Part shown: piece after piece, positions 33,301 to 43,689 of the stretch
Numbering within the stretch: the stretch's first letter is position 1
Layout of the letters: each line of letters begins with the position of its first letter
NCBI RefSeq assembly: GCF_028640845.1
Contig: NC_080540.1
Location: forward strand, 213,835,800 to 213,899,799
Origin: Ahaetulla prasina
Taxonomy: Eukaryota > Chordata > Lepidosauria > Squamata > Colubridae
Reading direction: 5' to 3'
Length of the DNA stretch: 64,000 nucleotides
Made by a program: the position numbers and the translations under genes
The notes under the pieces: generated by a model
The model's input: only the letters and a program-made list of their open reading frames with translations
Database searches by the model: none
Told to the model about the DNA's origin: nothing

Positions 33301-33826
33301 TGTTGTGTCTCACCCAATCTCACCACAGCCAAGGCCTGCTTATCTGCTTCCGAACACAGAGGAATGTTCTAGTATGCCTCCCAGCCCAGCCCTGGCTCCA
33401 TGCCCAGACAGGCTGAAGAGGAGGAAATATCTCCAGCCCCCAGCTCTGGCTCCATGCCCAGGCAAACGGAGCAACTAGACCCCTCCCCCTCCTCCACAGC
33501 ATGTGAGCCTGAGGGAGGTCTATTGCCAACAGCTGCCGACTGAAGTGACCCTCACGTCAGAAGACTTGATAGGCGGAGGCAACAGAAGGAAGGGAGGGGC
33601 AGGCCTGGATAAGTGCTGAGTCATGGAGCTACACCCCATGGCCTATATAAAGGATCTGCTTTCTGGCATTCTCTGAGTCAGGCAAAGTCTAAACATATCT
33701 TGCTGAAGTCACTTTCTGATATCCTGCCTGCCCTGAGGACTTTGCTAGGACTTTGGCAGAGCTGCAGAGGCACGCCTGATTCGGATTTCCCTGACCCGTC
33801 CGTCAGCAGAGGAGTGGGACACGACA
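33301..33826 (+). mobile_element. Solo LTR (family A)
   Basis: 526-bp LTR from TGTTGTGTCTCACC to GGGACACGACA, with perfect 5-bp duplication GATCC at 33296-33300 and 33827-33831. Promoter module TGAGTCAT, CTACACCCC and TATATAA (33644-33650). It contains two units of a 54-bp minisatellite around 'ctggctccatgcccag'. No internal retroviral sequence adjoins it, so it arose by LTR-LTR recombination. Confidence 0.93.
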
Positions 33827-34070
33827 GATCCACTGAAGCTTCCGGAAAAGCATGATTATTTCACCTAGGCTAGGAGACCAATATGAAATTAGGGATCGGA
33901 TTCTTTGATTTTGATGAAAAATAAATAAATCAGAATATATATATATTTTATCCAAATGTATGTTATTCTGTTACGGAAAATAAATCTGCGTGGAGCAAAT
34001 ATTTCATTCTTCAAATCATCTGTTCAAAGTTTGTTGCTCAGCTCAGAAGCTGGATGTTTATTAAAAAAAA

Positions 34071-34304
34071 ATAGCAATAGCAATTAGATTTATACACCAC
34101 TCCACAGTGCTTTACAGCCCCCTCTAAACAGTTTACAGAGTCAGCATATTGTCCCCAACAATCTGTATCCTCATTTTACCCACCTCGGAAGGATGGAAGG
34201 CTGAGTCAACCTTGAGCTGGATCAAACTGCTGAACTGCTGGCAGCCGGTAGTCAGCAATGGTAGCCTGCAGTAGTTCATTCTAACCACTATGCTACTATG
34301 GCTC
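34071..34304 (-). mobile_element. tRNA-derived squamate SINE (ATTGCT type)
   Basis: Minus orientation: the left end is 'atagcaatagcaattagatt', the right end 'ctatgctactatggctc', with 'ggatggaaggctgagtcaac' between. Confidence 0.88.
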
Positions 34305-34319
34305 CATTGGAACTAAAGA

Positions 34320-35240
34320 TGGTTCCTTTCTACTGTGGCCAACTTTTAATTATCTTGGGGACATAAAACTCTGATTTGTATCTTTTCTGATTCAGTTGCC
34401 ATCATCTCACAGTTACTTGAATGTACAGCTCATGTAAGAAACAGCTATATCTTAAGGAGGGGGAAGCACATGTTACAGCTATCCAGCATCCTGAAAAAAA
34501 GGTAGTATATGAAAATTTGGAAATCCACTTCTGGTTCCTGCTTCCAGAACACCTACCTTGATTCCCACCAAGGTCGTTTTCTTATGAGATTGTTTGTATT
34601 ATTCTTCCAATGACAGATACTAAATTCTGCTTTGCATGCTGCATAACAATGTGTCATCCTCATTTTGGATAATATCTTAGGGCCCCTATTGAAACCTGAG
34701 AGCCATTCTCAGAGGATAAAAATCTTGGGTAGTTGCTGTTTCATTTGGAAGGGTATGTCAGGCTTCCAAGTAACACCCCTAATGAAACCAAACTCCGAGG
34801 GTTGCAATTCCTCAAAGCTAACTTTTATTAGAGATGTCATATTGGCACATCTGGGAAAACCCGAATCTGAGAGCTTCTGGATTTTCTTCACCCAAAAGAA
34901 AGTTCAAGACCTTGCCCACTTCTCCCACATGTCCACCACTGCTCCAATCAGTTCCTTCACATACAGAAGACAACCTCCACTTTCTTCTCAGCACAGCTGT
35001 CGGACACCATGGCCTTGAACTTCTCTGCAAAGTTTTATTATGGCTAATTCTACTTCAGTCATGCAATCCCCACTCCCAACTTCCCACGGTAGGATTGTGG
35101 CAGGCCTGGATCTTGAAGGCACCAAGGTAGTATGGCTTCCATGCCTGACAGGGTGCTTGCCTGCCCAGAGAAAGGGATGAAAGGTAAGCTGAAGGGCTGG
35201 AATGCTATATGGAAGATGGAGTCTGCAATTCCTTTTCTTA
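34320..35240. other. No recognised gene
   Basis: Open frames of 98-117 residues overlap on both strands at 34665-35130, without domains. 'ggcaggcctggatcttgaag' and nearby C-rich text might belong to an old LTR or LINE, but I cannot name it. Confidence 0.35.
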
Positions 35241-35244
35241 AAGC

Positions 35245-35760
35245 CATGTCTTTAAAGCCTTAAAAAGATCCAATCCAATCTCTGAGTGGATGATGTTCCA
35301 CAAGATGGACATTACCACAGAAAAGATTTTTTTCCTAGGCCCCACCATATGATATTTTCTAGCAGACAGCTGTAGTGCATGCCCCTCCTACTGGACTTAA
35401 TGGGATAAAATAGATACAACCAGGGATGTGGTCCTTGAGGTACTCTGGTCCCATGTCATTGAGGGCATCTTTATAGATCATCACCAGCACCTTGGATTGA
35501 GCTCAGCAGCATATCAACAACTAATGCAATTCATGGAGCAGGGATATAATGTGTGTGTGTGTCCCTGAAGGGAGTGACTATAATTCCCATGCAACTGAAT
35601 TCTGCACTAATTTCAGGTATTCTTCAAGGGTAAAGAACATAAAGCACAATGCAGTAGTCCATTCAGGAGATGAGCAAGGTTTGACAATGAGAAGAATCTC
35701 CCAGTATAAGAATGGACACAACTGATACACAAAACAAACTTGAACAAAGACTCTTTTGGT
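35245..35760 (-). mobile_element. Old LINE 3' fragment
   Basis: The minus strand resembles the end of an old L2/CR1-type LINE. 'gatgttccacaagatgga' and 'ctttatagatcatcaccagc' with 'accttggattgagctcagca' have clear counterparts in 63415-63715. Coding is heavily decayed. Confidence 0.5.
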
Positions 35761-35764
35761 CATG

Positions 35765-35900
35765 GTTTATTTATTTTATTTATGTATTTTGTCAAGTACA
35801 TATTAGATAATATATATAAATATAAGCATGAATTGAATACATAAAGTGAATACATAAATACATAAAGTGAATACAATACAATTAAGCGCTTTCCCAAATT
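35765..35900 (-). mobile_element. CR1-L3-like LINE 3' tail
   Basis: 'tttatttattttatttatgt' then 'attttgtcaagtacatatta' on the plus strand is the complement of a 3' tail resembling that at 27600-27745. Confidence 0.5.
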
Positions 35901-37270
35901 TCATACAAGTTCTGTTGGAGTAGTGCAACTTCATCCAGAATATCAGATAGTAAGTCCCCAGAACCAGGTAGCCCCAAAACCAGAGTTAGTCTCACAAATG
36001 TTAAGTTGAAGCCTGTTTCTCTCCATCCCTGTTATTTGCCTTTGTGTCGGCAGTGCTGCATAGCGAGACCTAAACTATGAGTGGGTATATTTCCAGTAAT
36101 CCTTAAAGATCCAAAAAAAAGTTGTCTGCAAAGTCCTCTTAATATTTTATTAATCATCCTAGATATAAGCTAGCGCTTTCATGAAGTGATTATATCTAAG
36201 CCAGAGAGAGCTTAGCCTGATAGAATAAGTATTGTTTTGTAAAATTGCTGTTAGATGCTTCCAAACATTCAGGGTTTTCCTTGAATTAGTTTGTATTATG
36301 GCCTCAGAAGTATTAATTTAATAGCTTCTCAACTGCCTGATTTGAAAATATATTCTAGCAAGAGTTGATTCCAAATTCATTTTTCACTCAAGTTCAGCCT
36401 CCAACATGACAAATACACTGAAATATAAGTGGGAAGTGGTCACTGAGGACCATCAGAACAGAAAATGGCAGCTGGATCTGCAAGTATCTAAATATATTGG
36501 TGGGTATTCCGTGCTACTTTGAATGGAGGATTGACAGTGCCCAGGAAAAAAAGCAAACAACTTTATAAGCAGTAATGATCCTGACTCAAAACAGAATTCC
36601 CCTTAGCCAAACAGTAACAATAGCAATCAATGGCAATAAAAAGTAGTGTATCAGTAAAACAAATTGAAGAAAGAAAGTTTTTGAACTAGTTTTTAAGACT
36701 GTATGGGCATAAAACATCCAAAAGATATTGGCTGCTGTGATTTTTCAGGAAAGTCTATTTATTTCTACCCTGCCTTTTGATTCAAGACAACAGATCAGTT
36801 GTCTCATTTTGAATAGGGAACATCTGACATTACAGATCATTTCTCATATGCGAGCGATGCCAGGATTTCAGTGATTCAAGGATGTCAGGTAAATTCCTAA
36901 CTATTTCTTTAAAGCAAAATAGAGTGATCCACCAGCACCATCCATAATCCATTCACAGAGTTCAGTACTATGCACCTCCATATATATATATATATATATT
37001 AATTCAACTCCTTTGTCTATTTCAAAAGAGTTGGACCAGGCAGGTAATTCACATGCAATTGACTAACATCCATCACAAACTGTTTCTTGTTCAAAAATTG
37101 GCCACAAAAATATTTCTGCCTTGGAAAAGTTGGATAAAAAATGTGCATTTTTGGCACAGTTGCATCCAAGGTACGCGAAGAATAAATAAGGTTCTCTGGT
37201 CATTTTTTAAAATGCACAGGTTGCTTCAGAACTTCGAGAGAACAAGCTGATCACTGAATATATGCAAAGC
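35901..37270. other. No recognised gene
   Basis: AT-rich sequence with a short (AT)n at 36979-37000. Nothing else recognised. Confidence 0.4.
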
Positions 37271-37286
37271 AGATATGGATTGGGAA

Positions 37287-37830
37287 TAGAATAGAATAGA
37301 ATAGAATAGAATAGAATAGAATAGAATAGAATAGAATAGAATAGAATTCTTTATTGGCCAAGAGTGATTGGACACACAAGGAATTTGTCTTAGGTGTATA
37401 TGCTCTCAGTGTACATAAGGAGAATGAAATACAGTCATCAAGAATAAAAAGATACAACACTTAGTGATAGTGACGGTTACTTATAAGCTATCAAATCTTA
37501 CTAGGAAACAAATAAAAACAATATAATTGAAAGATACAAGCAACATGGTTATAGTAATAACTGGGAGGAGATAGATACTAGTAAGGAAGAGAAGAATAAT
37601 AGTAATACAGTCTTAGTAAATTATTTGAACGTGTTGTGAGAATTAGTTGTTAAGCAGAGTGATGGCATTCAGGAAGAAATTGTCCTTGTGTCTAGTTGTC
37701 TTGGTGTGCAGTGCCCTACAGCATCTTTCTGAGGGTAGACATTGAAACAATTTATATCCAGGATGTGAGGGATCCGTAGCTATTTTCACAGCCCTCTTTT
37801 TGATGCGTATAGAGTCATATGTGAACTTAA
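37287..37830 (-). mobile_element. CR1-L3 (snake-type) LINE 3' end with (AATAG)n tail
   Basis: On the minus strand, coding for 'DSIRIKKRAVKIATDPSHPG' and 'DNFFLNAITLLNN' (stop near 37648) is followed by a ~300-bp 3' UTR. That UTR ends 'ggccaataaagaattcta' and continues straight into (TTCTA)n, which is the (GAATA)n seen at 37287-37346. This shows physically how the LINE tail seeds the pentamer microsatellite. Confidence 0.8.
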
Positions 37831-37935
37831 TTTGGTGAACCAGCTTGAACGATGCATGCTCAACTTTCCAATGTTCTTTTTCACTGAAAATGGGCTAAAG
37901 TGGAGACATTCAAATGACTTACATTGGGATCTCTC

Positions 37936-38237
37936 CAGAGGTGGTATTCAGCAGGTTCTGACCAGTTCTGGAGAACCGGTAGTGGAAATTTTTCAGAAAA
38001 CCAGTAAATATCACCTCTGACTGACCCTGCCCCCATCTATTCTCTGCCTCCCGAGTCCCAGCTGATCGGGAGGAAATAGGGATTTTCCAGTAACCTTCCC
38101 CTGGAGTGGGGAGGGAATGGAGATTTTGCAGTAACCTTCCCCTGCCACGCCCACCAAGCCACGCCCACCAAACCATAACACACCCACCAAGCCACGCCCA
38201 CAGAACCGGTAGTAAAAAAATTTGAATCCCACCACTG
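37936..38237 (-). mobile_element. hAT-type MITE (GGTTCTG family)
   Basis: CAGAGGTGGTATTCAGC ... GAATCCCACCACTG in minus sense, with perfect 8-bp duplication GATCTCTC at 37928-37935 and 38238-38245. Confidence 0.93.
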
Positions 38238-38245
38238 GATCTCTC

Positions 38246-38708
38246 TTCACTTTATCTTCACAATAGGAATTTTGTTATCTTATGGCTGGGAGTGGACTCA
38301 AAATGCAACTGGCATTTGGTGTGAAGCTTTGAATTGAAACAAGCCCAAAACAGCTTCAATTTCTTAATTGCCTGGTTAACCAGGCAGCACATAATAGTTT
38401 CGATTCATCGTGGATTTGATAAGGCATCCCCAGATGGGAACTGATCTTTACCCTAACCCTAACCCTGATTCCAATCAATTTCATCTCGACTAAGATTCCA
38501 AATCATCACTGACACTAGGTTAGTTCTTTAAGCTTAAATCAAGTAAGAAAAAAAAATTGGCTCTTATTTGTGAATTCTGATTTTGCCACTAGAGATGTTT
38601 TGCACATTGGGGGCTCTATGGAATCAGAAGCCTCATACAAATTCAGAAGTCCAATTCATGTGGATTAATGTAACCACATTCAAGAAAGGCTGGAAATGGC
38701 TGACCGGC
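38246..38708. other. No recognised gene; short telomere-like run
   Basis: TTACCCTAACCCTAACCCTGA at 38448-38467 is about three vertebrate telomere units on the C-rich strand. Otherwise nothing recognised. Confidence 0.6.
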
Positions 38709-38723
38709 ATATCCCTATCATAG

Positions 38724-39077
38724 TAAAGGTAAAGGGTTCCCTTGCACATATGTGCTACTCATTCCCAACTCTAGGGGGTGGTGCTCATCTCCACTTCAAA
38801 GCCGAAGAGCCAGCGCTGTCTGAAGACATCACCATGTGATGTCACGTGGCTGGCATGACTAAACAGCAAAGGTACACAGAACGCTGTTACCTTCCCACCA
38901 AAGGTCCCTATTTTTCTAGTTGCATTTTTTACATGATTTCGAACTGCTAGGTTGGCAGAAGCTGGGACAAGTAACGGGGATTCACCCCATTACACAACAT
39001 TAGGGATTCGAACTGCTGAACTGCCGACCTTTCAATCGACAAGCTCAGCGTCTTAGCCACTGAGCCACCGTGTCCCT
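38724..39077 (-). mobile_element. Sauria-type SINE
   Basis: Complete copy with the tRNA-like head at the right ('tgagccaccgtgtccct') and the ACCTTT-type tail at the left. Target duplication ATATCCCTATCATAG occurs at 38709-38723 and 39078-39092. Confidence 0.92.
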
Positions 39078-39368
39078 ATATCCCTATCATAGGCATCAGC
39101 AAAAAGTCACGCTAATGTCTAAATGATGTGTCATGTCATCTCCCCATGCTAGAGATGCCTATGAATTCCCTATGATTTCTCTATAATTAGAAATTAAAAA
39201 TGCCTTAATAGGGAACTTAATGGCATCATATAATCTTTTAACCACTCTCTGCCTTTTCCAACCTTTTCTTTGGAACTTTGCCAGAAAGCAAAACACAACA
39301 TTTCTCAATGAGAACTGGCATACATCTTGGATTACCTGAAATCTGTCTATCTTAGTTAACTCTCTCGC

Positions 39369-39882
39369 TGTCGTGTCCCACTCCTCCGCTGACGGCCGGG
39401 TCAGGGAAATCCGAATCAGGCGTGCCTCTGCAGCTCTGCCAAAGTCCTAGCAAAGTTCTCAAGGCAGGCAGGAGACCAGAAAGTGACTTCAGCAAGATAA
39501 GGTAGACTTTGCCTGACTCAGAGAATGCCAGAAAGCAGATCCTTTATATAGGCCATGGGGTGTGGCTCCATGACTCAGCACTTATCCAGGCCTGCCCCTC
39601 CCTTCCTTCTGTTGCCGCCGCCTATCAATTCTCCTGAAGCGAGGGTCACTCCAGTCTGCAGCTGTTGGTAATTGACCTTCCTCAAGCTCACATGCTGTAG
39701 GGGAGGGGGAGGGATCTAGTTGCTCCGTTTGCCTGGGCATGGAGCCAGAGCTGGTGGCTGGAGGCACTTCTTCCTCCTCGGCCTGTCAGGGCATGGGGCC
39801 GGGAGGCATGCTAGGACATTCCTCAGTGTTCGGAAACAGATAAGATGGGCCCGGCTGCGGGGAAAGCGGACGAGGCACAACA
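39369..39882 (-). mobile_element. Solo LTR (family A), minus strand
   Basis: 514-bp LTR bounded on the plus strand by TGTCGTGTCCC and GGCACAACA, with perfect 5-bp duplication CTCGC at 39364-39368 and 39883-39887. The TATA box (minus) lies at 39543-39550. It has fewer minisatellite units than the other family A copies. Confidence 0.93.
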
Positions 39883-39889
39883 CTCGCAG

Positions 39890-40725
39890 CCTTGAGTCAA
39901 GCAATCCTATGTAGCAGGGATTTTTCCCCTTATATTAAATGCATGTATTCTAAGCAGGAGTATAAATGAACTCTGAAAGCTCCCTCTATTTTTATCTTTA
40001 TTGCCTTACTTCCCCTCTCAGTAAGTGTATCAGTCTTGTTAAATACAAGGATATCCCTTTTATTTTCTGACATAACAGGGTACATGTTGCCTCTTTGAGT
40101 CAAGAGGGAAAAATGTTACTGAAACTAGCTGATAAGACAAGAAGAGACAGAGAGAGAGAAAGAAACTTGCATGCAAGTTAAAGTGAAGGCTGGAACATTT
40201 TGAACAGATCTATGTTGAATGGGATATTTTAAATGAACTACGGTGTTCCGAAAATTCTTATCTTACTTCACTTCTCTTGATACTCTTTGCTGCCCCATCA
40301 GGAACTGTTTCGCTTGACTTTTTCCTTCTTTGAAAACAGTGCTGCTGCTTCCTGAGATGTAAAATCTGCCAGCTGGAGATCATGTACTATTCAGATATTA
40401 GAAAAGCGTGGAATCACACCTGCAGAGTGTGTTAGGATAATAGAAAAAGAGGAAAAGAAAAATGCACACTTTCCTCCAATCTCCTAACTAGAGGAGTATG
40501 CTTTAAGGGTTGGTGAACAGTTGTAGCAGTTCAGGCCAAGAACACAAAACCATTTTTTGAAGTTAAAAAAAATAAATGAAATGAAATGAAAAATATGGAA
40601 AGAACTCAGAAAAATGGGAACCTGCCCCCATCTTTCAATTTTTCTTCATTCCCCAGGTCTCCATATCTTTCGGAGGGGAATCTTCATTTTTTTGGATCCC
40701 TCTTCTTTTATCTTTTGTTTTGTTT
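39890..40725. other. No recognised gene
   Basis: AT-rich. A short GA-rich run lies near 40143-40165. Nothing else recognised. Confidence 0.4.
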
Positions 40726-40730
40726 TTTAA

Positions 40731-40998
40731 TTTTTATTTATTTATTTACATTTATATCCCGCCCTTCTCCGAAGACTCAGGGCGGCTTACAGTGTATAAG
40801 GCAATAGTCTCATTCTATTTGTATATTTACAAAGTCAACTTATTGCCCCCCCAACAATCTGGGTCCTCATTTTACCTACCTTATAAAGGATGGAAGGCTG
40901 AGTCAACCTTGGGCCTGGTGGGAATCGAGCCTGCAGTAATTGCAGGCTGCTGTGTTTTAATAACAGGCTATCTTACAGCCTGAGCCACCATGGCCCTG
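40731..40998 (-). mobile_element. tRNA-derived SINE with LINE-type 3' end
   Basis: Minus copy of the family at 32341: left end 'atcccgcccttctccgaaga', middle 'aggatggaaggctgagtcaa', right end 'tgagccaccatggccctg'. The (TTTA)n at the left is its A-rich tail. Confidence 0.87.
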
Positions 40999-41060
40999 TT
41001 TTGAAGTCAATCCAGAAAAACAAGAGGAAGTTCACCCATGGGTTCTTGGAATGGCTAGGT

Positions 41061-41742
41061 CAGGGGTCAGCAACCTGAGGCTCTGGAGCCGCATGTGGCT
41101 CTTTCACCCCTCTGCTGCGGCTCCCTGTCACTCAAAATATGCGTCACAACTACCAATGTGCGACACCCACCGGCACGCAATTTATTGAGCTTTTCAACCA
41201 TGGATAAATCCAAGAAAAGAAAAGTTTCAGGAGAAAGGTAAAGGTAAAGGTTCCTCTCGCACATACGTGCTAGTCGTTGCCAACTCTAGGGGGCGGTGCT
41301 CATCTCCATTTCAAAGCCAAAGAGCCAGCGCCATCCGAAGAGGTCTCCGTGGTCATGTGGCCGGCATGACTCAACGCCAAAGGCGCACGTATGCTGTTAC
41401 CTTCCCATTAAAGGTGGTCCCTAATTTTTCTACTTGCATTTTTACGTGCTTTCGAAACTGCTAGGTTGGCAGAAGCTGGAACAAGTAACAGGAGCTCACC
41501 CTGTTACACGTCAGCACTAGGGATTCGAACCGCCGAGCTGCCGACCTTTTGATTGACAAGCTCAACATCCTAGCCCCTGAGCCACCGCATCCCTTTTCAG
41601 GAGAAAACAGAATGTTTAATTCAACTACATATGTAGCCGCTCAAGAAATAGTCAGGCATGGGAAGGGTTTTGTGGCTCCCGGTGTTTTCTATGGGAAATG
41701 GGTCCAAATGGCTCTTTGAGTGTTTAAGGTTGCAGACCCCTG
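41061..41742 (+). mobile_element. hAT element with transposase N-terminus, interrupted by a SINE
   Basis: CAGGGGTCAGCAACC ... GCAGACCCCTG with perfect 8-bp duplication GGCTAGGT at 41053-41060 and 41743-41750. After the left end there is 'MDKSKKRKVSGENR' (Met at about 41201), which resembles the N-terminus of hAT transposases with a BED-type finger. Only the start is left, so this is a deletion derivative of an autonomous hAT. The SINE at 41237-41595 inserted later, cutting the reading frame after the Ser-Gly codons. Confidence 0.9.
41237..41595 (-). mobile_element. Sauria-type SINE inside a hAT element
   Basis: Minus-strand SINE with target duplication TTCAGGAGAAA at 41226-41236 and 41596-41606. 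Removing it and one duplication restores continuity of the hAT sequence, so the order of insertion is certain. Confidence 0.93.
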
Positions 41743-41917
41743 GGCTAGGTTATGTTGGCCCCACTATTCAAAGGGAGCTTTTGGAGGAAAAGAGAAAAGT
41801 GGCAATGACATTTCTTAATGGTTTTTTTCTGCCAGAATAAAATTGCAGAAGGAGCATTGTTCCACACAGATAGCAAATGAATGTTCCAAGCACCATAGCA
41901 AATGAAAACATATAAAG

Positions 41918-42621
41918 CCATGATGGCGAACCTATGGCACGTATGCCAGAGATGGCACTCAGCACTCTTTCTATGGGCACATGAGCCGTCACCCCAGCTC
42001 ACGTCCGCCACACATGTGCAAGCACCTCCCACTAGCCAGCTGGTTTTCAGCTGGCAACTGCCATGCATGCCTGGGGGATGGGGCGCATGCAGGGGGCCAC
42101 GTGCGCATGTGCGGGGGGTGGGGTGCATGCATGGGGAATGTGCACCAGGGGTGAAATGCTCCCGGTTCTGACCGGATCACCGGATCCAGTAGCGATGGCA
42201 GCAGATGGTTTGGAGAACCAGTAGCAAAAATCCCAGCTGAGCCGCATGATCATCAGAGGTTGTTGTTTTTTTTTAAAGCATTTTTTCTTCAGCCGAAAAA
42301 ATGTTTTTAAAAGTAAAAAAAAAGCCTCTGATGATCGCACGGCTCAGCTGGAATCGTCAGAACCCTTTAAAAGCAAGTTTTTACAACCTCTTCAGCCGCA
42401 GAGGTTGTAGAAAAAATGCTTTTAAAAGTTAAAAAAAAAAGTTGGCCACGCCCACCTAGTCACATTACCACCCCCCACCACCAAACCACACCCACAGAAC
42501 CCGTAGTAACAAATTTTACATTTTACCCCTGCTGTGCATGTATTGCATTTTGGGAGTTCGGCTGCACGCATGTACCTTCGCATTCACACTTTGGGCACTC
42601 AGTCTGGAAAAGCCATCACTG
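41918..42621 (+). mobile_element. hAT MITE ('GATGGCGAACC' family) with nested MITE
   Basis: Starts CCATGATGGCGAACCTATGG and ends AAAAGCCATCACTG, flanked by the perfect 8-bp duplication ATATAAAG at 41910-41917 and 42622-42629. The interior is GC-rich, full of GCATGC-type alternations. Relatives lie at 57108-57529 and 58724-59247. It contains a second MITE at 42146-42531. Confidence 0.9.
42146..42531 (+). mobile_element. hAT-like MITE with internal inverted repeat, nested
   Basis: CAGGGGTGAAATGCTCCCGG ... TTTTACCCCTG. Flanks ATGTGCAC and CTGTGCAT match at 6 of 8 bases. The centre holds an inverted pair ('cagctgagccgcatgatcat' against 'atgatcgcacggctcagctg') separated by A/T-rich spacer, giving a long foldback. 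Confidence 0.75.
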
Positions 42622-42639
42622 ATATAAAGTATGAAGAGA

Positions 42640-43195
42640 ATGTTCTTTCCTGTCTTGCTGAAAAATACTAAAATTGCTCTTGCAGGCAGCCTCTCCTCCG
42701 GAAAGCCACCTGCCAACATTTGCAACCAATATTAAATTTTCCTTTTAAGAGCAGCTGCACACGTACTGGATTGCAAGTGCAGAGGTGCATATAAATATGA
42801 CACACTCTATTGAAATGCTTTCTCGCTTTTGCTTCTTGCCTTGTATCTTAGAAGTGCAACCCTGAACCTTTGCAGTCTCTTTTATTCCTGTAATAACATT
42901 CCCCGTATTCAGGATTAGATTGCAATTTCAGTATGGTCAGAACCCCAAAATGGAGGAGAATCAAAATTTGACAAGGCGGGTTGGAAGGAAAGTGCTCAAG
43001 GGATGCTTATGGAATTGTGGGGGGAGGGGAGAATATCCACTTCACTTAATTCAAAGTATTCTAATTACTTTAATAGTTAAAGTTTCCAGGCGTCAAAATC
43101 CTGCCCCCTAAGAAAGAAAAGTATTTAAAAAGGACATCCATTCTCACTGGAAAAAGCCAATGGAGTGTCTGAAATGTTTGTAAGAAGCACCCGAA
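42640..43195. other. No recognised feature
   Basis: Nothing recognised between the nested MITEs and the palindromic retroelements. Confidence 0.4.
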
Positions 43196-43197
43196 TT

Positions 43198-43394
43198 GTC
43201 TATGGAGATTCTCAGTCATCCACATCATGGTTGTCTCAAAGGTGCTTTTTTTTTTTTAAGTCCTTTCTTTGCTTTTTCCTCCCCACCATGCTGCCAGAAC
43301 CCGATGAAGCTTTTTTGGATGAGAAGCGAAACAAAGGGAGAACAAAGAAACTACAATTGCCTTTTGGAAAAGCACCTTTGAGACAAGTATGGGA
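43198..43394. mobile_element. Palindromic PLE-like retroelement with hammerhead-like core
   Basis: Left arm 'gtctatggagattctcagtc' then 'tctcaaaggtgcttttt'. Right arm 'ttggaaaagcacctttgaga'. In the centre CCGATGA (43301-43307), one A, and 'gcttttttggatgagaagc' folding as a stem, then GAAAC. This is the hammerhead order with a U-to-C change in the first box. No coding. Confidence 0.7.
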
Positions 43395-43429
43395 AGAGTT
43401 TGAGGAATGAGGAAACATCTTGAGGTAAA

Positions 43430-43634
43430 TATCTGTGGGGATTCTCAGTCATCCAGGTCATGGTTGTCCCAAAGGTGCTTTTTCAAGAGGCAACTGGACT
43501 TTCTGGGGTTGTTTTTTTTTTTCTTTGAAGACGTTTCGCTTCTCATCCGAAAAGCTTGGATGAGAAGCGAAATGTCTTCAAAGGGGGAAAAAAATCCAGA
43601 AAGTCTAGTTGCCTCTTGAAAAAGCACCTTTGAG
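43430..43634. mobile_element. Palindromic PLE-like retroelement with 15-bp target duplication
   Basis: Near-perfect foldback: 'tttgaagacgtttcgcttct' faces 'agaagcgaaatgtcttcaaa', with matching outer arms. It is flanked by ACATCTTGAGGTAAA at 43415-43429 and 43635-43649. A 15-bp duplication fits target-primed retrotransposition and argues against a DNA transposon. Confidence 0.85.
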
Positions 43635-43689
43635 ACATCTTGAGGTAAAAGTGGCCTGGCCTCGGCGAGCACATCAGGAACTACCTGCG

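Noticed and set aside
34665..35130. Overlapping open frames of 98-117 residues on both strands
   Set aside because: No motif, both strands open, no splice or promoter context.
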